From Pedobacter suwonensis (lineage in GTDB: Bacteria > Bacteroidota > Bacteroidia > Sphingobacteriales > Sphingobacteriaceae): a stretch of 64,000 nt of DNA. A program made the position numbers and the translations under genes. Position 1 is the stretch's first letter. Each line of letters begins with the position of its first letter. Location of the stretch: positions 1-64,000 of the forward strand of contig NZ_FOJM01000017.1 of NCBI RefSeq assembly GCF_900111825.1, written 5' to 3'. The notes under the pieces are model-generated. The model was not told the DNA's origin and searched no databases. It saw nothing but the letters and a program-made list of their open reading frames with translations. This document shows, piece by piece, positions 8,562 through 17,545 of the stretch.

Positions 8562-9992
8562 TTAGCTCATTTTCAATTTCTTTTGGATATCGTGTACGTA
8601 AGCTTTGAACTTCTTATCAGTATCGATTAAATCTTCAACGGTTTGGCAGGCATAAATTACCGTACTGTGATCCCGTCCACCAAAGAAAGCACCAATTGTT
8701 TTTAATGATGATTTAGTATGGCTTTTAGAGAGATACATTGAAATCTGACGAGCCTGAACAATTTCGCGTTTACGTGTTTGCGATTTCACCATATCAACAG
8801 GAACCTCAAAATACTCGCAAACCAATTTCTGGATGTACTCCATTGAAATTTCCTTCGAGGTATTTTTAATAAAGTTTTTCAACATCTGCTTAGCTAGCGC
8901 CAAATCAATTTCTTTTTTATTTAGCGTGGCCTGTGCCAAAAGAGATACCATAGCACCTTCTAATTCACGCACATTATTATCAATGTTGTGCGCAACATAC
9001 TCCACCACCTCACCAGGTAACTCAATACCATCTGCATACATTTTCTTCCTTAAAATAGCGATACGCGTCTCCAGATCAGGAATTTGCAGATCAGCAGATA
9101 GACCCCATTTAAAACGACTTAACAAACGTTCTTCCAAACCGGCTAAATCTTTCGGTGCTTTATCAGAAGTTAAAATTACCTGTTTGCCCGATTGATGCAA
9201 GTGGTTGAAGATGTGGAAGAAAATATCCTGTGTTTTTTCTTTACCTGCGAAGTTGTGCACATCATCCATAATGATTACATCCATTGCCTGGTAAAAGTTA
9301 ACGAAATCGTTAATGGTGTTGTTTTTTAAGGAATCTACAAACTGCTGACAGAATTTCTCGCAGCTTACGTAAATTACCAATTTATCTGGCATACTCCGTT
9401 TAATCTCATTACCGATTGCCTGTGCCAGATGCGTTTTACCCAAACCAACTCCGCCATAAATCATTAAAGGGTTAAAAGACGTGCCACCCGGTTTAGCCGC
9501 TACAGCGTAACCTGCAGAACGCGCCAGGCGATTACAATCTCCCTCAATATAATTTTCGAAAGTATAGTTAGCGTTTAATTGCGGATCAACATTTAATTTT
9601 TTTAATCCAGGGATAATAAATGGGTTTTTAATATCCTTGTTAATGGAAACCGGAATCGGCATCGATTGTACCTTTGCCTCCGCTCCATTTCCATTTGAGG
9701 GCATATTGGTAGTATAAGGATTACCGCTGTTTGATGATTTATCTACAACGATGTTATATTCCAACCTGCCATCCTCTCCAAGTTGTTTCTTTACGGTCTT
9801 GCGCAGCAAGCCCACATAATGTTCTTCAAGCCATTCGTAAAAGAACAAACTTGGCACCTGTATGGTTAAAACCTTGCCTTCCAATTTAAGAGCCGTTATC
9901 GGCTCGAACCAAGTTTTGAAACTTTGGCCCGGAATGTTATCCTTAATAATTTGAAGACAGTTCTTCCATACTTCTGTACAAGTTTTTTCCAT
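8562..9992 (-). CDS. dnaA: Chromosomal replication initiator protein DnaA
   Basis: The 476-residue protein has all four DnaA parts. Domain I (residues 1-80) has the typical W...SFKTWFEPI pattern. A short linker (about 85-125) follows. The AAA+ domain has Walker A GGVGLGKTH at 180-188 and Walker B with Asp-Asp at 243-244. The C-terminal DNA-binding domain carries the signature GGRDHSTV at 438-445. It binds DnaA boxes and opens the origin. The 540 bases upstream contain DnaA-box-like sites and are a candidate origin. Confidence 0.98.
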   Translation of the reverse strand: MEKTCTEVWKNCLQIIKDNIPGQSFKTWFEPITALKLEGKVLTIQVPSLFFYEWLEEHYVGLLRKTVKKQLGEDGRLEYNIVVDKSSNSGNPYTTNMPSNGNGAEAKVQSMPIPVSINKDIKNPFIIPGLKKLNVDPQLNANYTFENYIEGDCNRLARSAGYAVAAKPGGTSFNPLMIYGGVGLGKTHLAQAIGNEIKRSMPDKLVIYVSCEKFCQQFVDSLKNNTINDFVNFYQAMDVIIMDDVHNFAGKEKTQDIFFHIFNHLHQSGKQVILTSDKAPKDLAGLEERLLSRFKWGLSADLQIPDLETRIAILRKKMYADGIELPGEVVEYVAHNIDNNVRELEGAMVSLLAQATLNKKEIDLALAKQMLKNFIKNTSKEISMEYIQKLVCEYFEVPVDMVKSQTRKREIVQARQISMYLSKSHTKSSLKTIGAFFGGRDHSTVIYACQTVEDLIDTDKKFKAYVHDIQKKLKMS

Positions 9993-10532
9993 TGCGATTT
10001 CTATAATTTATTGGTTAACAGTACCTATTCGAATTAAAGGGATGGTCCGTTTAGGGACTACGAATATTGACATAATTATCAACATTTTAAACAAAAATTT
10101 TAAATAAATCGTAACCTATTGATAGGTAATACAGTATACCTGTTAACCTCAATTTTTTATGTTGATAACTATTTATTAACACTGGTTATCCACATTAATC
10201 ACGATTTATCGCCAATATCCGTTCTTCACTTCGAACGGCTCCTGAAAAGCAAAATCTAAGCCATTTTTAACCACACTTAACCGTTTTAGCATTTTAGATT
10301 TCAAATAAACTGAGAATCAAAACCATAGCTTAGATAAATTAATATTGAATTAAAAATATGGCATAATATATCTCCCGGCGTTTTATCACTGAATTAATTT
10401 TACGACAGTTTAGTGCTGATATTTTCATTATCGAAGAACGAAAATTTTTGCTACGCTGCGATTGTTTATCAAAGCAGAACACTTTAAAATTTACTTTCAA
10501 AGCAAAGGAACACCAATGCGTTAAATATTCAG
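9993..10532. other. AT-rich region upstream of dnaA with DnaA-box-like sites: candidate oriC
   Basis: A 540-base gap without genes. It contains one perfect box TTATCCACA (10186-10194) and two one-mismatch sites, TTATCAACA at 10076-10084 and its reverse complement TGTTGATAA at 10160-10168. AT-rich stretches near 10085-10125 and 10330-10370 could be unwinding regions. Many Bacteroidota origins are not beside dnaA, so this stays tentative. Confidence 0.45.
10186..10194 (+). promoter_or_regulatory. Perfect DnaA box
   Basis: TTATCCACA matches the consensus DnaA box exactly and lies 194 bases upstream of the dnaA start. It could serve initiation or dnaA autoregulation. Confidence 0.6.
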
Positions 10533-12080
10533 TTAATAAACGCCGAAAGCGACTCTAAATACATCTGCAATTTCTCCAAGTGTAGCATATTTCTCAACGG
10601 CGTCAATGATCAATGGCATCAGGTTCGTTTCGCCTTTGGCCGCTTCTTTTAATTGCTGTAATGCTTGCTCAACCGCAAGCTGATCTCGGGTTGATTTTAA
10701 ATGATCCAGCTTTTCAGATTGCAGCTTGCGGATGGAATCATCTATATTAAACACTTCGGTAAAACCTTCTTCCTCCTGGGTAAACTTATTTACGCCGACA
10801 GAAATCCTTTCGCCGTTTTCAATTTCCTTTTGATATTGATACGCAGCACCGGCAATTTCATTTTGCATATAATCATTTTCAATGGCATTAACTGATCCTC
10901 CCATAGCATCTATCCTATCAATATAAGCCCAGGCTGCAGCTTCTACCTCATCGGTTAGGCTTTCTACAAAAAATGAGCCTGCTAACGGATCTACCGTATC
11001 GGTAACCCCGCTTTCAAAGGCAATGATTTGCTGAGTGCGTAAAGCAATTTTCGCCGCCGATTCTGTTGGTAGTGACAATGCTTCGTCATAACCGTTGGTA
11101 TGTAAGGATTGGGTCCCGCCTAAAACCGCAGCCATGGCCTGGTTGCTAACCCTGATTACATTGTTTAATGGTTGTTGCGCAGTTAAGGTTGAACCTCCGG
11201 TTTGGGTGTGAAACCTCAACATCTGGGCCTTTTCATCTGTCGCGCCCAGATCTTTGGTAATTTTTGCCCACATGCGCCTTGCGGCCCTAAACTTGGCTAT
11301 TTCTTCAAAGAAATTATTGTGGCAGTTGAAGAAGAATGACAAACGTTTCGCAAAGATGTTAATATCTAAACCTTTATCTAAAGCAGCTTTTAAATAAGCT
11401 TTGCCATTGGCCAATGTAAAAGCAAGTTCCTGCACCGCGGTAGATCCAGCTTCACGGATATGATAGCCAGATATAGAAATGGTATTCCATTTTGGTACTT
11501 CGTTACTGCAAAACTCAAAAATATCAGTAATCAAACGCATCGATGGCTTTGGCGGATAGATATATGTTCCCCTTGCTGCATACTCTTTAAGGATGTCGTT
11601 CTGTATTGTACCCGAAATCTGCTTTAAATCTGCCCCTTGTTTTTTAGCCAGCGCAATGTACATGGCCAATAAAATTGAAGCCGTTGCATTGATCGTCATT
11701 GAGGTCGTGATGTCTTTCAGCTCGATACCATCAAATAAAATTTCAAGATCCTTTAATGAATCAATAGCCACTCCAACTTTGCCCACCTCTCCTTCAGCCA
11801 TTTCATGATCAGAGTCGAAACCAATTTGCGTGGGAAGATCAAAAGCAACAGACAAACCAGTTGTTCCCTGCGCCAATAAATAATGATAACGTTTGTTTGA
11901 TTCTTCAGCGGTCGAGAAACCAGCATACTGCCGCATCGTCCATAAGCGCCCACGGTACATATCTTTTTGGATTCCCCTGGTAAAAGGAAATTCACCAGGC
12001 AGCTCTTTCATGGGCTTCGCTTCTGTATATAAGGCTCTTATTTCAATCCCCGAAGTAGTAGTATGCTTTTTCTCGCTCAT
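10533..12080 (-). CDS. Methylmalonyl-CoA mutase-type catalytic subunit lacking the B12 domain
   Basis: A 515-residue acyl-CoA mutase TIM-barrel domain. The substrate-binding region reads MRQYAGFSTAEESNKRY and later QNDILKEYAARGTYIYPP. The Tyr of RQYAGF and the Arg before GTYI are the residues that mark methylmalonyl-CoA mutases; isobutyryl-CoA-type mutases have Phe and Gln there. Full-length mutases are about 700 residues with a C-terminal cobalamin domain (DxHxxG). That domain is absent: the protein ends ...DVFRVAFGVY. A separate B12-binding subunit must be encoded elsewhere. Reaction: (R)-methylmalonyl-CoA to succinyl-CoA, if the specificity reading is right. Confidence 0.85.
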   Translation of the reverse strand: MSEKKHTTTSGIEIRALYTEAKPMKELPGEFPFTRGIQKDMYRGRLWTMRQYAGFSTAEESNKRYHYLLAQGTTGLSVAFDLPTQIGFDSDHEMAEGEVGKVGVAIDSLKDLEILFDGIELKDITTSMTINATASILLAMYIALAKKQGADLKQISGTIQNDILKEYAARGTYIYPPKPSMRLITDIFEFCSNEVPKWNTISISGYHIREAGSTAVQELAFTLANGKAYLKAALDKGLDINIFAKRLSFFFNCHNNFFEEIAKFRAARRMWAKITKDLGATDEKAQMLRFHTQTGGSTLTAQQPLNNVIRVSNQAMAAVLGGTQSLHTNGYDEALSLPTESAAKIALRTQQIIAFESGVTDTVDPLAGSFFVESLTDEVEAAAWAYIDRIDAMGGSVNAIENDYMQNEIAGAAYQYQKEIENGERISVGVNKFTQEEEGFTEVFNIDDSIRKLQSEKLDHLKSTRDQLAVEQALQQLKEAAKGETNLMPLIIDAVEKYATLGEIADVFRVAFGVY

Positions 12081-12229
12081 TTGGTTAGTTTATTAGTTCA
12101 ATGCTTCATTAGCCATTAGTTTTTTGTGCTTTACAGGCCCATAGCCAGCAGTTCGTGGTTACTTATCGAAAACGGCTAATCGATAGCTGTAAAATCAGCT
12201 ATGCACCAGATTTCATTTAACAATCAACC

Positions 12230-12760
12230 CTAAAACAGTTTATAAATATCTTTCTTAATCATCTCAATTGTTAAATCATACGGATTTTCATCTATACCGG
12301 CCATGTGCTGTAAAATTGCTTTACTGAGTTCGATCCCATTTGCATCGGCTGGTAAACCTGGCACCGCGTTATTGATCATGGCAATGGTATCATCTTTTAG
12401 TTTTCTTACCACTCCCCAGGTTACACTATCTATATACAGCTGCTGGGTAATGTTATGTTGATATTCTGCACGGATTTCATTTAAAATACCAGCTTGTAAA
12501 GTAGCGATGGCAATCCCTTGCTGATGCAACCGAACAAGCAAATTAGCAGGATTAATACGGTCAACAAATATAATCAAACGTTCATGGGCCTGTAAGCGCA
12601 GGGGTAAAATCTGCGCCCGGCTCTCTTTGTTCAGTTCGATGGTTTTTAAATTAAAAAAACGTTGAATATCGTTTCTTAAAATGTAATAAGTTGCCATTAA
12701 GGCCATAAAAATGCCTGCAAATAAGATTATTATATCAACTAAAATCTGTTGTGTATTCAT
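12230..12760 (-). CDS. Conserved hypothetical membrane-anchored protein
   Basis: The 176-residue protein has one N-terminal transmembrane helix (about residues 8-28, ILVDIIILFAGIFMALMATY) and a soluble helical domain predicted to face the cytoplasm, with RLQAHERLIIFVDRINP near 56-72. It resembles the uncharacterised DUF7935 family of Bacteroidota, an assignment I hold loosely. It is divergent from the iron-sulfur carrier gene. Function unknown. Confidence 0.75.
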   Translation of the reverse strand: MNTQQILVDIIILFAGIFMALMATYYILRNDIQRFFNLKTIELNKESRAQILPLRLQAHERLIIFVDRINPANLLVRLHQQGIAIATLQAGILNEIRAEYQHNITQQLYIDSVTWGVVRKLKDDTIAMINNAVPGLPADANGIELSKAILQHMAGIDENPYDLTIEMIKKDIYKLF

Positions 12761-12822
12761 AAGTATTGTTTAAGTACAGTAATATTAACTGCCTGCTAAA
12801 AGCAAAAATGTACATTATTATT

Positions 12823-12830
12823 TATATTTG
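12823..12830 (+). promoter_or_regulatory. -7 box (TATATTTG) of the Fe-S carrier gene
   Basis: Exact TAnnTTTG match 22 bases before the ATG at 12853. Its place shows that the first 29 codons of the longest open frame (from 12766) are not coding. Confidence 0.6.
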
Positions 12831-12852
12831 TAACAGATTAAATTTAAATAAC

Positions 12853-13206
12853 ATGAGCACAACAGTTGATACAGCATTTGCACCAGTTAGTTTTTCCGAA
12901 GGGGCAGCCAAAGAGTTATATAAATTAAAAGATCAGCAGGAAATTGGCGATGATTACGGATTGCGCGTTGGCGTTGAAGGTGGTGGCTGTGCCGGCATGA
13001 ATTACGTTTTAGGTTTTGATCAGAAAAAAGATGGCGATCAGGAATTTCTGATCAACGGCATCAAGGTTTTCATGAACAAAGCACACCAGATGTACTTAAT
13101 GGGCATGATGATTGATTGGCAGGACGGCTTAAATTCACGTGGTTTTACCTTCATTAACCCCAATGCAACCAGCACCTGTGGCTGTGGCACGAGTTTCTCG
13201 GCATAA
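12853..13206 (+). CDS. A-type iron-sulfur carrier protein (IscA/ErpA/HesB family)
   Basis: A 117-residue HesB-like protein that carries Fe-S clusters or iron to target apoproteins. The three ligand cysteines are present: GGGCAGMNY in the middle and CGCG near the C-terminus (TSTCGCGTSFSA). I chose the ATG at 12853 (MSTTVDTAF) because the longer frame from 12766 has a low-complexity start and contains the -7 box. It is a single gene with its own terminator, not part of a suf operon. Whether it is IscA, SufA or ErpA cannot be told from sequence. Confidence 0.93.
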   Translation: MSTTVDTAFAPVSFSEGAAKELYKLKDQQEIGDDYGLRVGVEGGGCAGMNYVLGFDQKKDGDQEFLINGIKVFMNKAHQMYLMGMMIDWQDGLNSRGFTFINPNATSTCGCGTSFSA

Positions 13207-13233
13207 ATAAAATATTATTGTAACATATCATAC

Positions 13234-13265
13234 AGTCCCCTTGTCTAAACATCGGGACTTTTTTT
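13234..13265 (+). terminator. Intrinsic terminator after the Fe-S carrier gene
   Basis: AGTCCC (13234-13239) pairs with GGGACT (13254-13259), and a run of seven T follows. It lies 28 bases after the stop codon. Confidence 0.8.
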
Positions 13266-13364
13266 ATTTTTACACATAATGGTTTAAGGCAAAAGGTGTA
13301 GGGTATAAGGTTAAATCCCATCTCCATACTTAATACTCAATACCTGACCTGGCACTTACAATAA

Positions 13365-14594
13365 ATGAATTACAGAGAAAACATCCGACTGGCATTAGAA
13401 TCTATTAAAGCGAACCGCTTGCGTACCATGCTTACCGCCTTGATTATTGCCATTGGTTTAATGGCTTTGGTGGGGATTTTAACCACTCTTGATGCTGTAA
13501 AAAAAAGTATGACAGATGCTTTTAGTAGCATGGGAGCCAACTCATTTACCATCAGAAACCGGGGTACGGGAATCAGAATTGGAAACGGGAAAAGACCCAA
13601 ACCTTTTAAAGCCATCCGTTACGAAGATGCCGTTAAGTTTAAAGATAGCCTGAATACCCCCGCTACCGTGGCAGTAAGTGTTTTTGCCAGTGGTGGTTCT
13701 ACTATAAAATATGGTAGTTTAAAAACCAACCCAAATATTAACGTTCAGGGAATTGATGAAAACGGTTTAGCCGCTCAGGGCTTAAACCTCTCACAGGGAA
13801 GAAATTTTAGCGTTTCTGAAATACAGTTGGGGAGTAATGTTTGTATAGTTGGTGGCGAAGTAGTTGAAAAACTCTTCAAAGATTCAGATCCCTTGGATAA
13901 GTTGATCAATGTAGGCAATAACCGATTTAAAATTGTTGGTATTTTGGAGAAAAAAGGATCGAGTATGGGCTTTAGTGGAGACAGGGCCGTTTATGTGCCG
14001 CTGTTGAAAGCAAAGCAAATTAATGCCAATGCCAACCCATCTTATACCATTACAGTAATGGTACCTAGTAATGACATGCAGGAAAACATTATTGGTGAAT
14101 CTACTGCGCTATTCAGAAATATACGCAAAGTAAAGGTTAGCGAACCCAACAATTTCGAAATTACGAAAAGTGATGCCATTGCCCAAACCTTGTTCGAAAA
14201 CCTGGCGTTTGTAGCCATCGGTGGTGTTGCAATCGGTATTATTACTTTAATTGGAGCCTCGATAGGTTTGATGAATATCATGCTGGTTTCTGTTACCGAA
14301 CGTACGCGCGAAATTGGTATACGCAAAGCCATTGGGGCCAATCCAAAAGTCATCCGTCGCCAGTTTTTAATTGAAGCTGTAGTAATCTGCTTAATGGGTG
14401 GTGTATTCGGGATTTTCCTCGGCATTGTATTAGGAAACTTAATCTCCCTGGCCATGGGTGGTTCATTTTTAATCCCGTGGTTGTTTATTATTGGTGGTTT
14501 TGTATTATGTGTATTGGTTGGAATTTTATCTGGTTATTATCCTGCAAAAAAAGCTTCCAGACTGGATCCTGTAGAGGCGTTAAGGTATGAATAA
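13365..14594 (+). CDS. ABC transporter permease, MacB/FtsX type
   Basis: The 409-residue protein has the MacB layout: an N-terminal transmembrane helix at about residues 20-42, a large periplasmic domain (about 50-270), and three C-terminal helices (about 285-310, 335-365, 370-395). The conserved cytoplasmic motif TERTREIGIRKAIGA lies near 315, with YYPAKKASRLDPVEALRYE at the end. Members use ATP hydrolysis by a partner ATPase to move or extract envelope substrates. No ATPase or fusion-protein gene is adjacent, so the partner is encoded elsewhere. Confidence 0.9.
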   Translation: MNYRENIRLALESIKANRLRTMLTALIIAIGLMALVGILTTLDAVKKSMTDAFSSMGANSFTIRNRGTGIRIGNGKRPKPFKAIRYEDAVKFKDSLNTPATVAVSVFASGGSTIKYGSLKTNPNINVQGIDENGLAAQGLNLSQGRNFSVSEIQLGSNVCIVGGEVVEKLFKDSDPLDKLINVGNNRFKIVGILEKKGSSMGFSGDRAVYVPLLKAKQINANANPSYTITVMVPSNDMQENIIGESTALFRNIRKVKVSEPNNFEITKSDAIAQTLFENLAFVAIGGVAIGIITLIGASIGLMNIMLVSVTERTREIGIRKAIGANPKVIRRQFLIEAVVICLMGGVFGIFLGIVLGNLISLAMGGSFLIPWLFIIGGFVLCVLVGILSGYYPAKKASRLDPVEALRYE

Positions 14595-14641
14595 ACTGGT
14601 TCAGTAGTGCTGTAATCCGAGCCTAACGACAGGCCATAGCT

Positions 14642-15199
14642 TTAGACGATTTCTTTTGGTAAATTGCTGGCTTCTGCAGCACCAGCGAATTTAGAGGAAT
14701 AAATTTTATCAAGCAGTTGATTTAGGTTTTCCGCAAAGTCGAACTGCAGGTCTTCATGAAGTTTTTTGAATTTATTGATGGTTACCGCAACCGTTTTAAT
14801 GTAATAAACACTAAAAAGCATCATAAAATCGCGGTAACCAAAAATTGACTTTTTATAATCCAGAGGGATAGTATTTAGAATAAACAATTTTAGCTCAACC
14901 TCTCCAACAGGATCTTTTGTCACTTTGTAAAAATGATTGACAGCAGTGATCATCTTCCTCACTTTTACTAAAGCTTCTTTTGCATTCAGTTTTTTAAGCT
15001 CAGTAATCTGCTCCTCAACTTCAGCCTTAATCCTTTCTTTACGGTCTTCCAGATCCGCCTCATCCTCTAATAGCTTATAATGAAGGTGTTCGGTAAGCAC
15101 TTTATCTTTTGCTACCAGACGCAATAACAGCTTGTCTTTTTCTTTAACAGGCAATGCGGCAATAGCGGTTTTTAAATCTTTGTGCTCCGATAATTTCAT
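14642..15199 (-). CDS. Conserved hypothetical protein, helical and charged
   Basis: A 185-residue soluble protein. Residues 40-85 are strongly charged and likely coiled-coil (KLLEDEADLEDRKERIKAEV). The rest is helical, and no signal peptide is seen. It is the last gene of an operon with the UDP-sugar enzymes: its ATG lies directly next to the galE stop. I do not recognise the family. Given the context it may simply be co-expressed rather than part of sugar metabolism. Confidence 0.75.
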   Translation of the reverse strand: MKLSEHKDLKTAIAALPVKEKDKLLLRLVAKDKVLTEHLHYKLLEDEADLEDRKERIKAEVEEQITELKKLNAKEALVKVRKMITAVNHFYKVTKDPVGEVELKLFILNTIPLDYKKSIFGYRDFMMLFSVYYIKTVAVTINKFKKLHEDLQFDFAENLNQLLDKIYSSKFAGAAEASNLPKEIV

Positions 15200-16222
15200 T
15201 TAAAAAGGATTAGCCTTAATGTATTTTTCCCACTCCCAGGCAGAGCGCATCATTTCATTGATATCAAGGGCGGCCTTCCAGCCCAATTCGTTATTTGATT
15301 TCTCTACATCACCATAAATCTCCACAACATCTCCTGCCCTTCTTGGCCCGATTTTATAATCCAGTTTCTGTCCATTTGCTTTTTCGAAAGCAGCAATAAT
15401 CTCCAAAACTGAAAATCCTTTACCGGTACCGATATTGAATACATCATAGTTACCGTTAGGATTCCCATCTTCTAATTTTTTTATAGCGGCAACATGTGCT
15501 TTTGCAAGATCAACCACATGGATATAATCGCGGATAGCGGAACCATCCGGCGTATCATAATCATTTCCGTGAACAGTAATCGGACCACGTTTTCCAATAG
15601 CTGATTGGGTAATAAAGGGAACAAGGTTTGCAGGCACACCATTTGGCAGCTCACCAATCAAAGCAGTTTCATGTGCACCAACCGGATTAAAATAACGCAA
15701 AGCGATTACACTTAGATCAGGCGTTACCGCAGCAGTTTCTGCCAGTATCTCTTCAGCAATCTGTTTGGTATTGCCATAAGGAGATTCTGCTTTTTTAACT
15801 GATGCAGCTTCGGTTACCGGCAAAGTATCTGGCTGACCATAAACTGTACATGATGAAGAAAACACAAAATTAATTTTCCTGTTAAATGAAGTAAGCAGGT
15901 TAATTAATCCGAAAAAGTTATTTTTATAATATTTTAAGGGTTGTTCTACCGATTCACCCACCGCCTTGTAAGCAGCAAAATGGATAATTCCATCTATATC
16001 AGCATGGTTTTCAGCAAATTCCCTTACTGCTTTTTCATCCTGTAAATCAATTTCATGAAAATCAAACCATTTACCGGTGATGGCATGCAGCTGGGTTAAA
16101 ATCTTGATATTCGAATTAGAAAGGTTATCGATAATTACAACCTCGTATCCTGCGTTGTGTAATTCTACTGCTGTGTGCGAACCGATATATCCTGTTCCGC
16201 CAGTAACTAATATTTTTGCCAT
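15200..16222 (-). CDS. galE: UDP-glucose 4-epimerase
   Basis: The 340-residue extended SDR enzyme interconverts UDP-glucose and UDP-galactose. It has the NAD-binding GGTGYIGSH at residues 7-15, the catalytic FSSSCTVYG and SPYGNTK (YxxxK), and the substrate loop RYFNPVGAH. Length and motifs match GalE. It follows the UXS gene by one base, so nucleotide-sugar supply for surface glycans is the likely role. Confidence 0.95.
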   Translation of the reverse strand: MAKILVTGGTGYIGSHTAVELHNAGYEVVIIDNLSNSNIKILTQLHAITGKWFDFHEIDLQDEKAVREFAENHADIDGIIHFAAYKAVGESVEQPLKYYKNNFFGLINLLTSFNRKINFVFSSSCTVYGQPDTLPVTEAASVKKAESPYGNTKQIAEEILAETAAVTPDLSVIALRYFNPVGAHETALIGELPNGVPANLVPFITQSAIGKRGPITVHGNDYDTPDGSAIRDYIHVVDLAKAHVAAIKKLEDGNPNGNYDVFNIGTGKGFSVLEIIAAFEKANGQKLDYKIGPRRAGDVVEIYGDVEKSNNELGWKAALDINEMMRSAWEWEKYIKANPF

Positions 16223-16223
16223 T

Positions 16224-17252
16224 TTAACGGTTAAATGTGGTAAAATCTTTATGTTCTATTTTTTCCAAAGCCTCTGAAGACAGAGATTTAAAGTATTCAT
16301 ATGTAATTTTTAATCCCTCTGCACGACCTATTTTTGGCTCCCAACCCAATAGCTCTTTCGCTTTGGAGATATCCGGCCTACGCTGTTTCGGATCATCCTG
16401 CGGAAGTTCCTTGTAAACAATTTTTTGTGTAGTACCAGTAAGCTTGATGATTTCCTCACAAAACTGTTTGATCGTGATTTCATCCGGATTACCAATGTTT
16501 ACCGGCTGAGCATAGTCACTCATTAATAAACGGTATATACCCTCTATCAGATCATCAACATAACAAAAAGAGCGTGTCTGACTTCCATCACCAAAAACAG
16601 TTAAATCTTCCCCTCTTAAAGCCTGTCCGATAAAAGCAGGTAAAACACGTCCATCATTTAGTCGCATTCTTGGTCCGTAGGTATTAAAAATCCTAACAAT
16701 TCTGGTTTCTACGCCATGGAAAGTATGGTAAGCCATAGTTATGGCTTCCTGAAAACGCTTGGCCTCATCGTAAACACCACGTGGCCCCACCGGATTTACA
16801 TTTCCCCAATACTCTTCCGGCTGAGGATTTACATTCGGATCACCATACACTTCTGAGGTCGATGCAATGAGCATCCTGGCGTTCTTATTACGCGCCAAAC
16901 CCAAAAGATTATGTGTGCCCAGAGATCCTACCTTAAGGGTCTGGATTGGAATTTTAAGATAATCGATCGGACTTGCAGGTGAAGCAAAATGTAAAATATA
17001 ATCGAGCTTACCTGGAATGTGAACAAATTTGGAAACATCGTGGTTATAAAACTCAAAATTTTCCAGTTTAAACAGGTGTTCGATATTAGCTATATCTCCG
17101 GTAATCAGGTTATCCATCCCGATCACGTGATAATCCTCTTTTACAAAACGATCACAAAGGTGTGAGCCTAAAAATCCGGCTGCGCCTGTAATCAATATTC
17201 TCTTTCTACTCCCCAAACTTTCCGAAGGGAATTTTTCCTTTATTTCGCTCAT
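16224..17252 (-). CDS. UDP-glucuronate decarboxylase (UXS-like SDR)
   Basis: A 342-residue extended SDR with GAAGFLGSHL at about 23-32. Further motifs are HFASPASPIDYL (typical of UDP-xylose synthases), STSEVYGDP, and the catalytic GVYDEAKR (YxxxK). RIFNTYGPRM and FGDGSQTRSFCYVDDL follow. The family makes UDP-xylose from UDP-glucuronate in the cytoplasm with bound NAD. It leads the operon with galE. A related dTDP-glucose dehydratase function is less likely because the ASPxSPxxY pattern is UXS-like. Confidence 0.88.
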   Translation of the reverse strand: MSEIKEKFPSESLGSRKRILITGAAGFLGSHLCDRFVKEDYHVIGMDNLITGDIANIEHLFKLENFEFYNHDVSKFVHIPGKLDYILHFASPASPIDYLKIPIQTLKVGSLGTHNLLGLARNKNARMLIASTSEVYGDPNVNPQPEEYWGNVNPVGPRGVYDEAKRFQEAITMAYHTFHGVETRIVRIFNTYGPRMRLNDGRVLPAFIGQALRGEDLTVFGDGSQTRSFCYVDDLIEGIYRLLMSDYAQPVNIGNPDEITIKQFCEEIIKLTGTTQKIVYKELPQDDPKQRRPDISKAKELLGWEPKIGRAEGLKITYEYFKSLSSEALEKIEHKDFTTFNR

Positions 17253-17545
17253 ATTTTTTAATAATCTTATTCAATATATTTTTGATGTTATCCACAATGG
17301 TAAACAGGAGTTTATAGTCTTCTACCTTTGGCGTTATAATTATAGCCAAGATCGGTCATTTTTTTCAAATCGTATCAATTCCGGCCACCAAAAATGATTT
17401 TATTTTTCAGGCCGATTTCTCATTTTATTTTGATTAGCTAAAAGGCAGGCAGTGAAGTCTGTTTATCCATTAATATCAGTAAAACGCAAGGCTTTCATAT
17501 ATTTTAAGCTTTTTAAATATATTCCTTTTATCTTGGCACGAAGAT

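Noticed and set aside
12766..12852. Upstream extension of the Fe-S carrier gene
   Set aside because: The -7 box at 12823-12830 lies inside it and the family start fits 12853.
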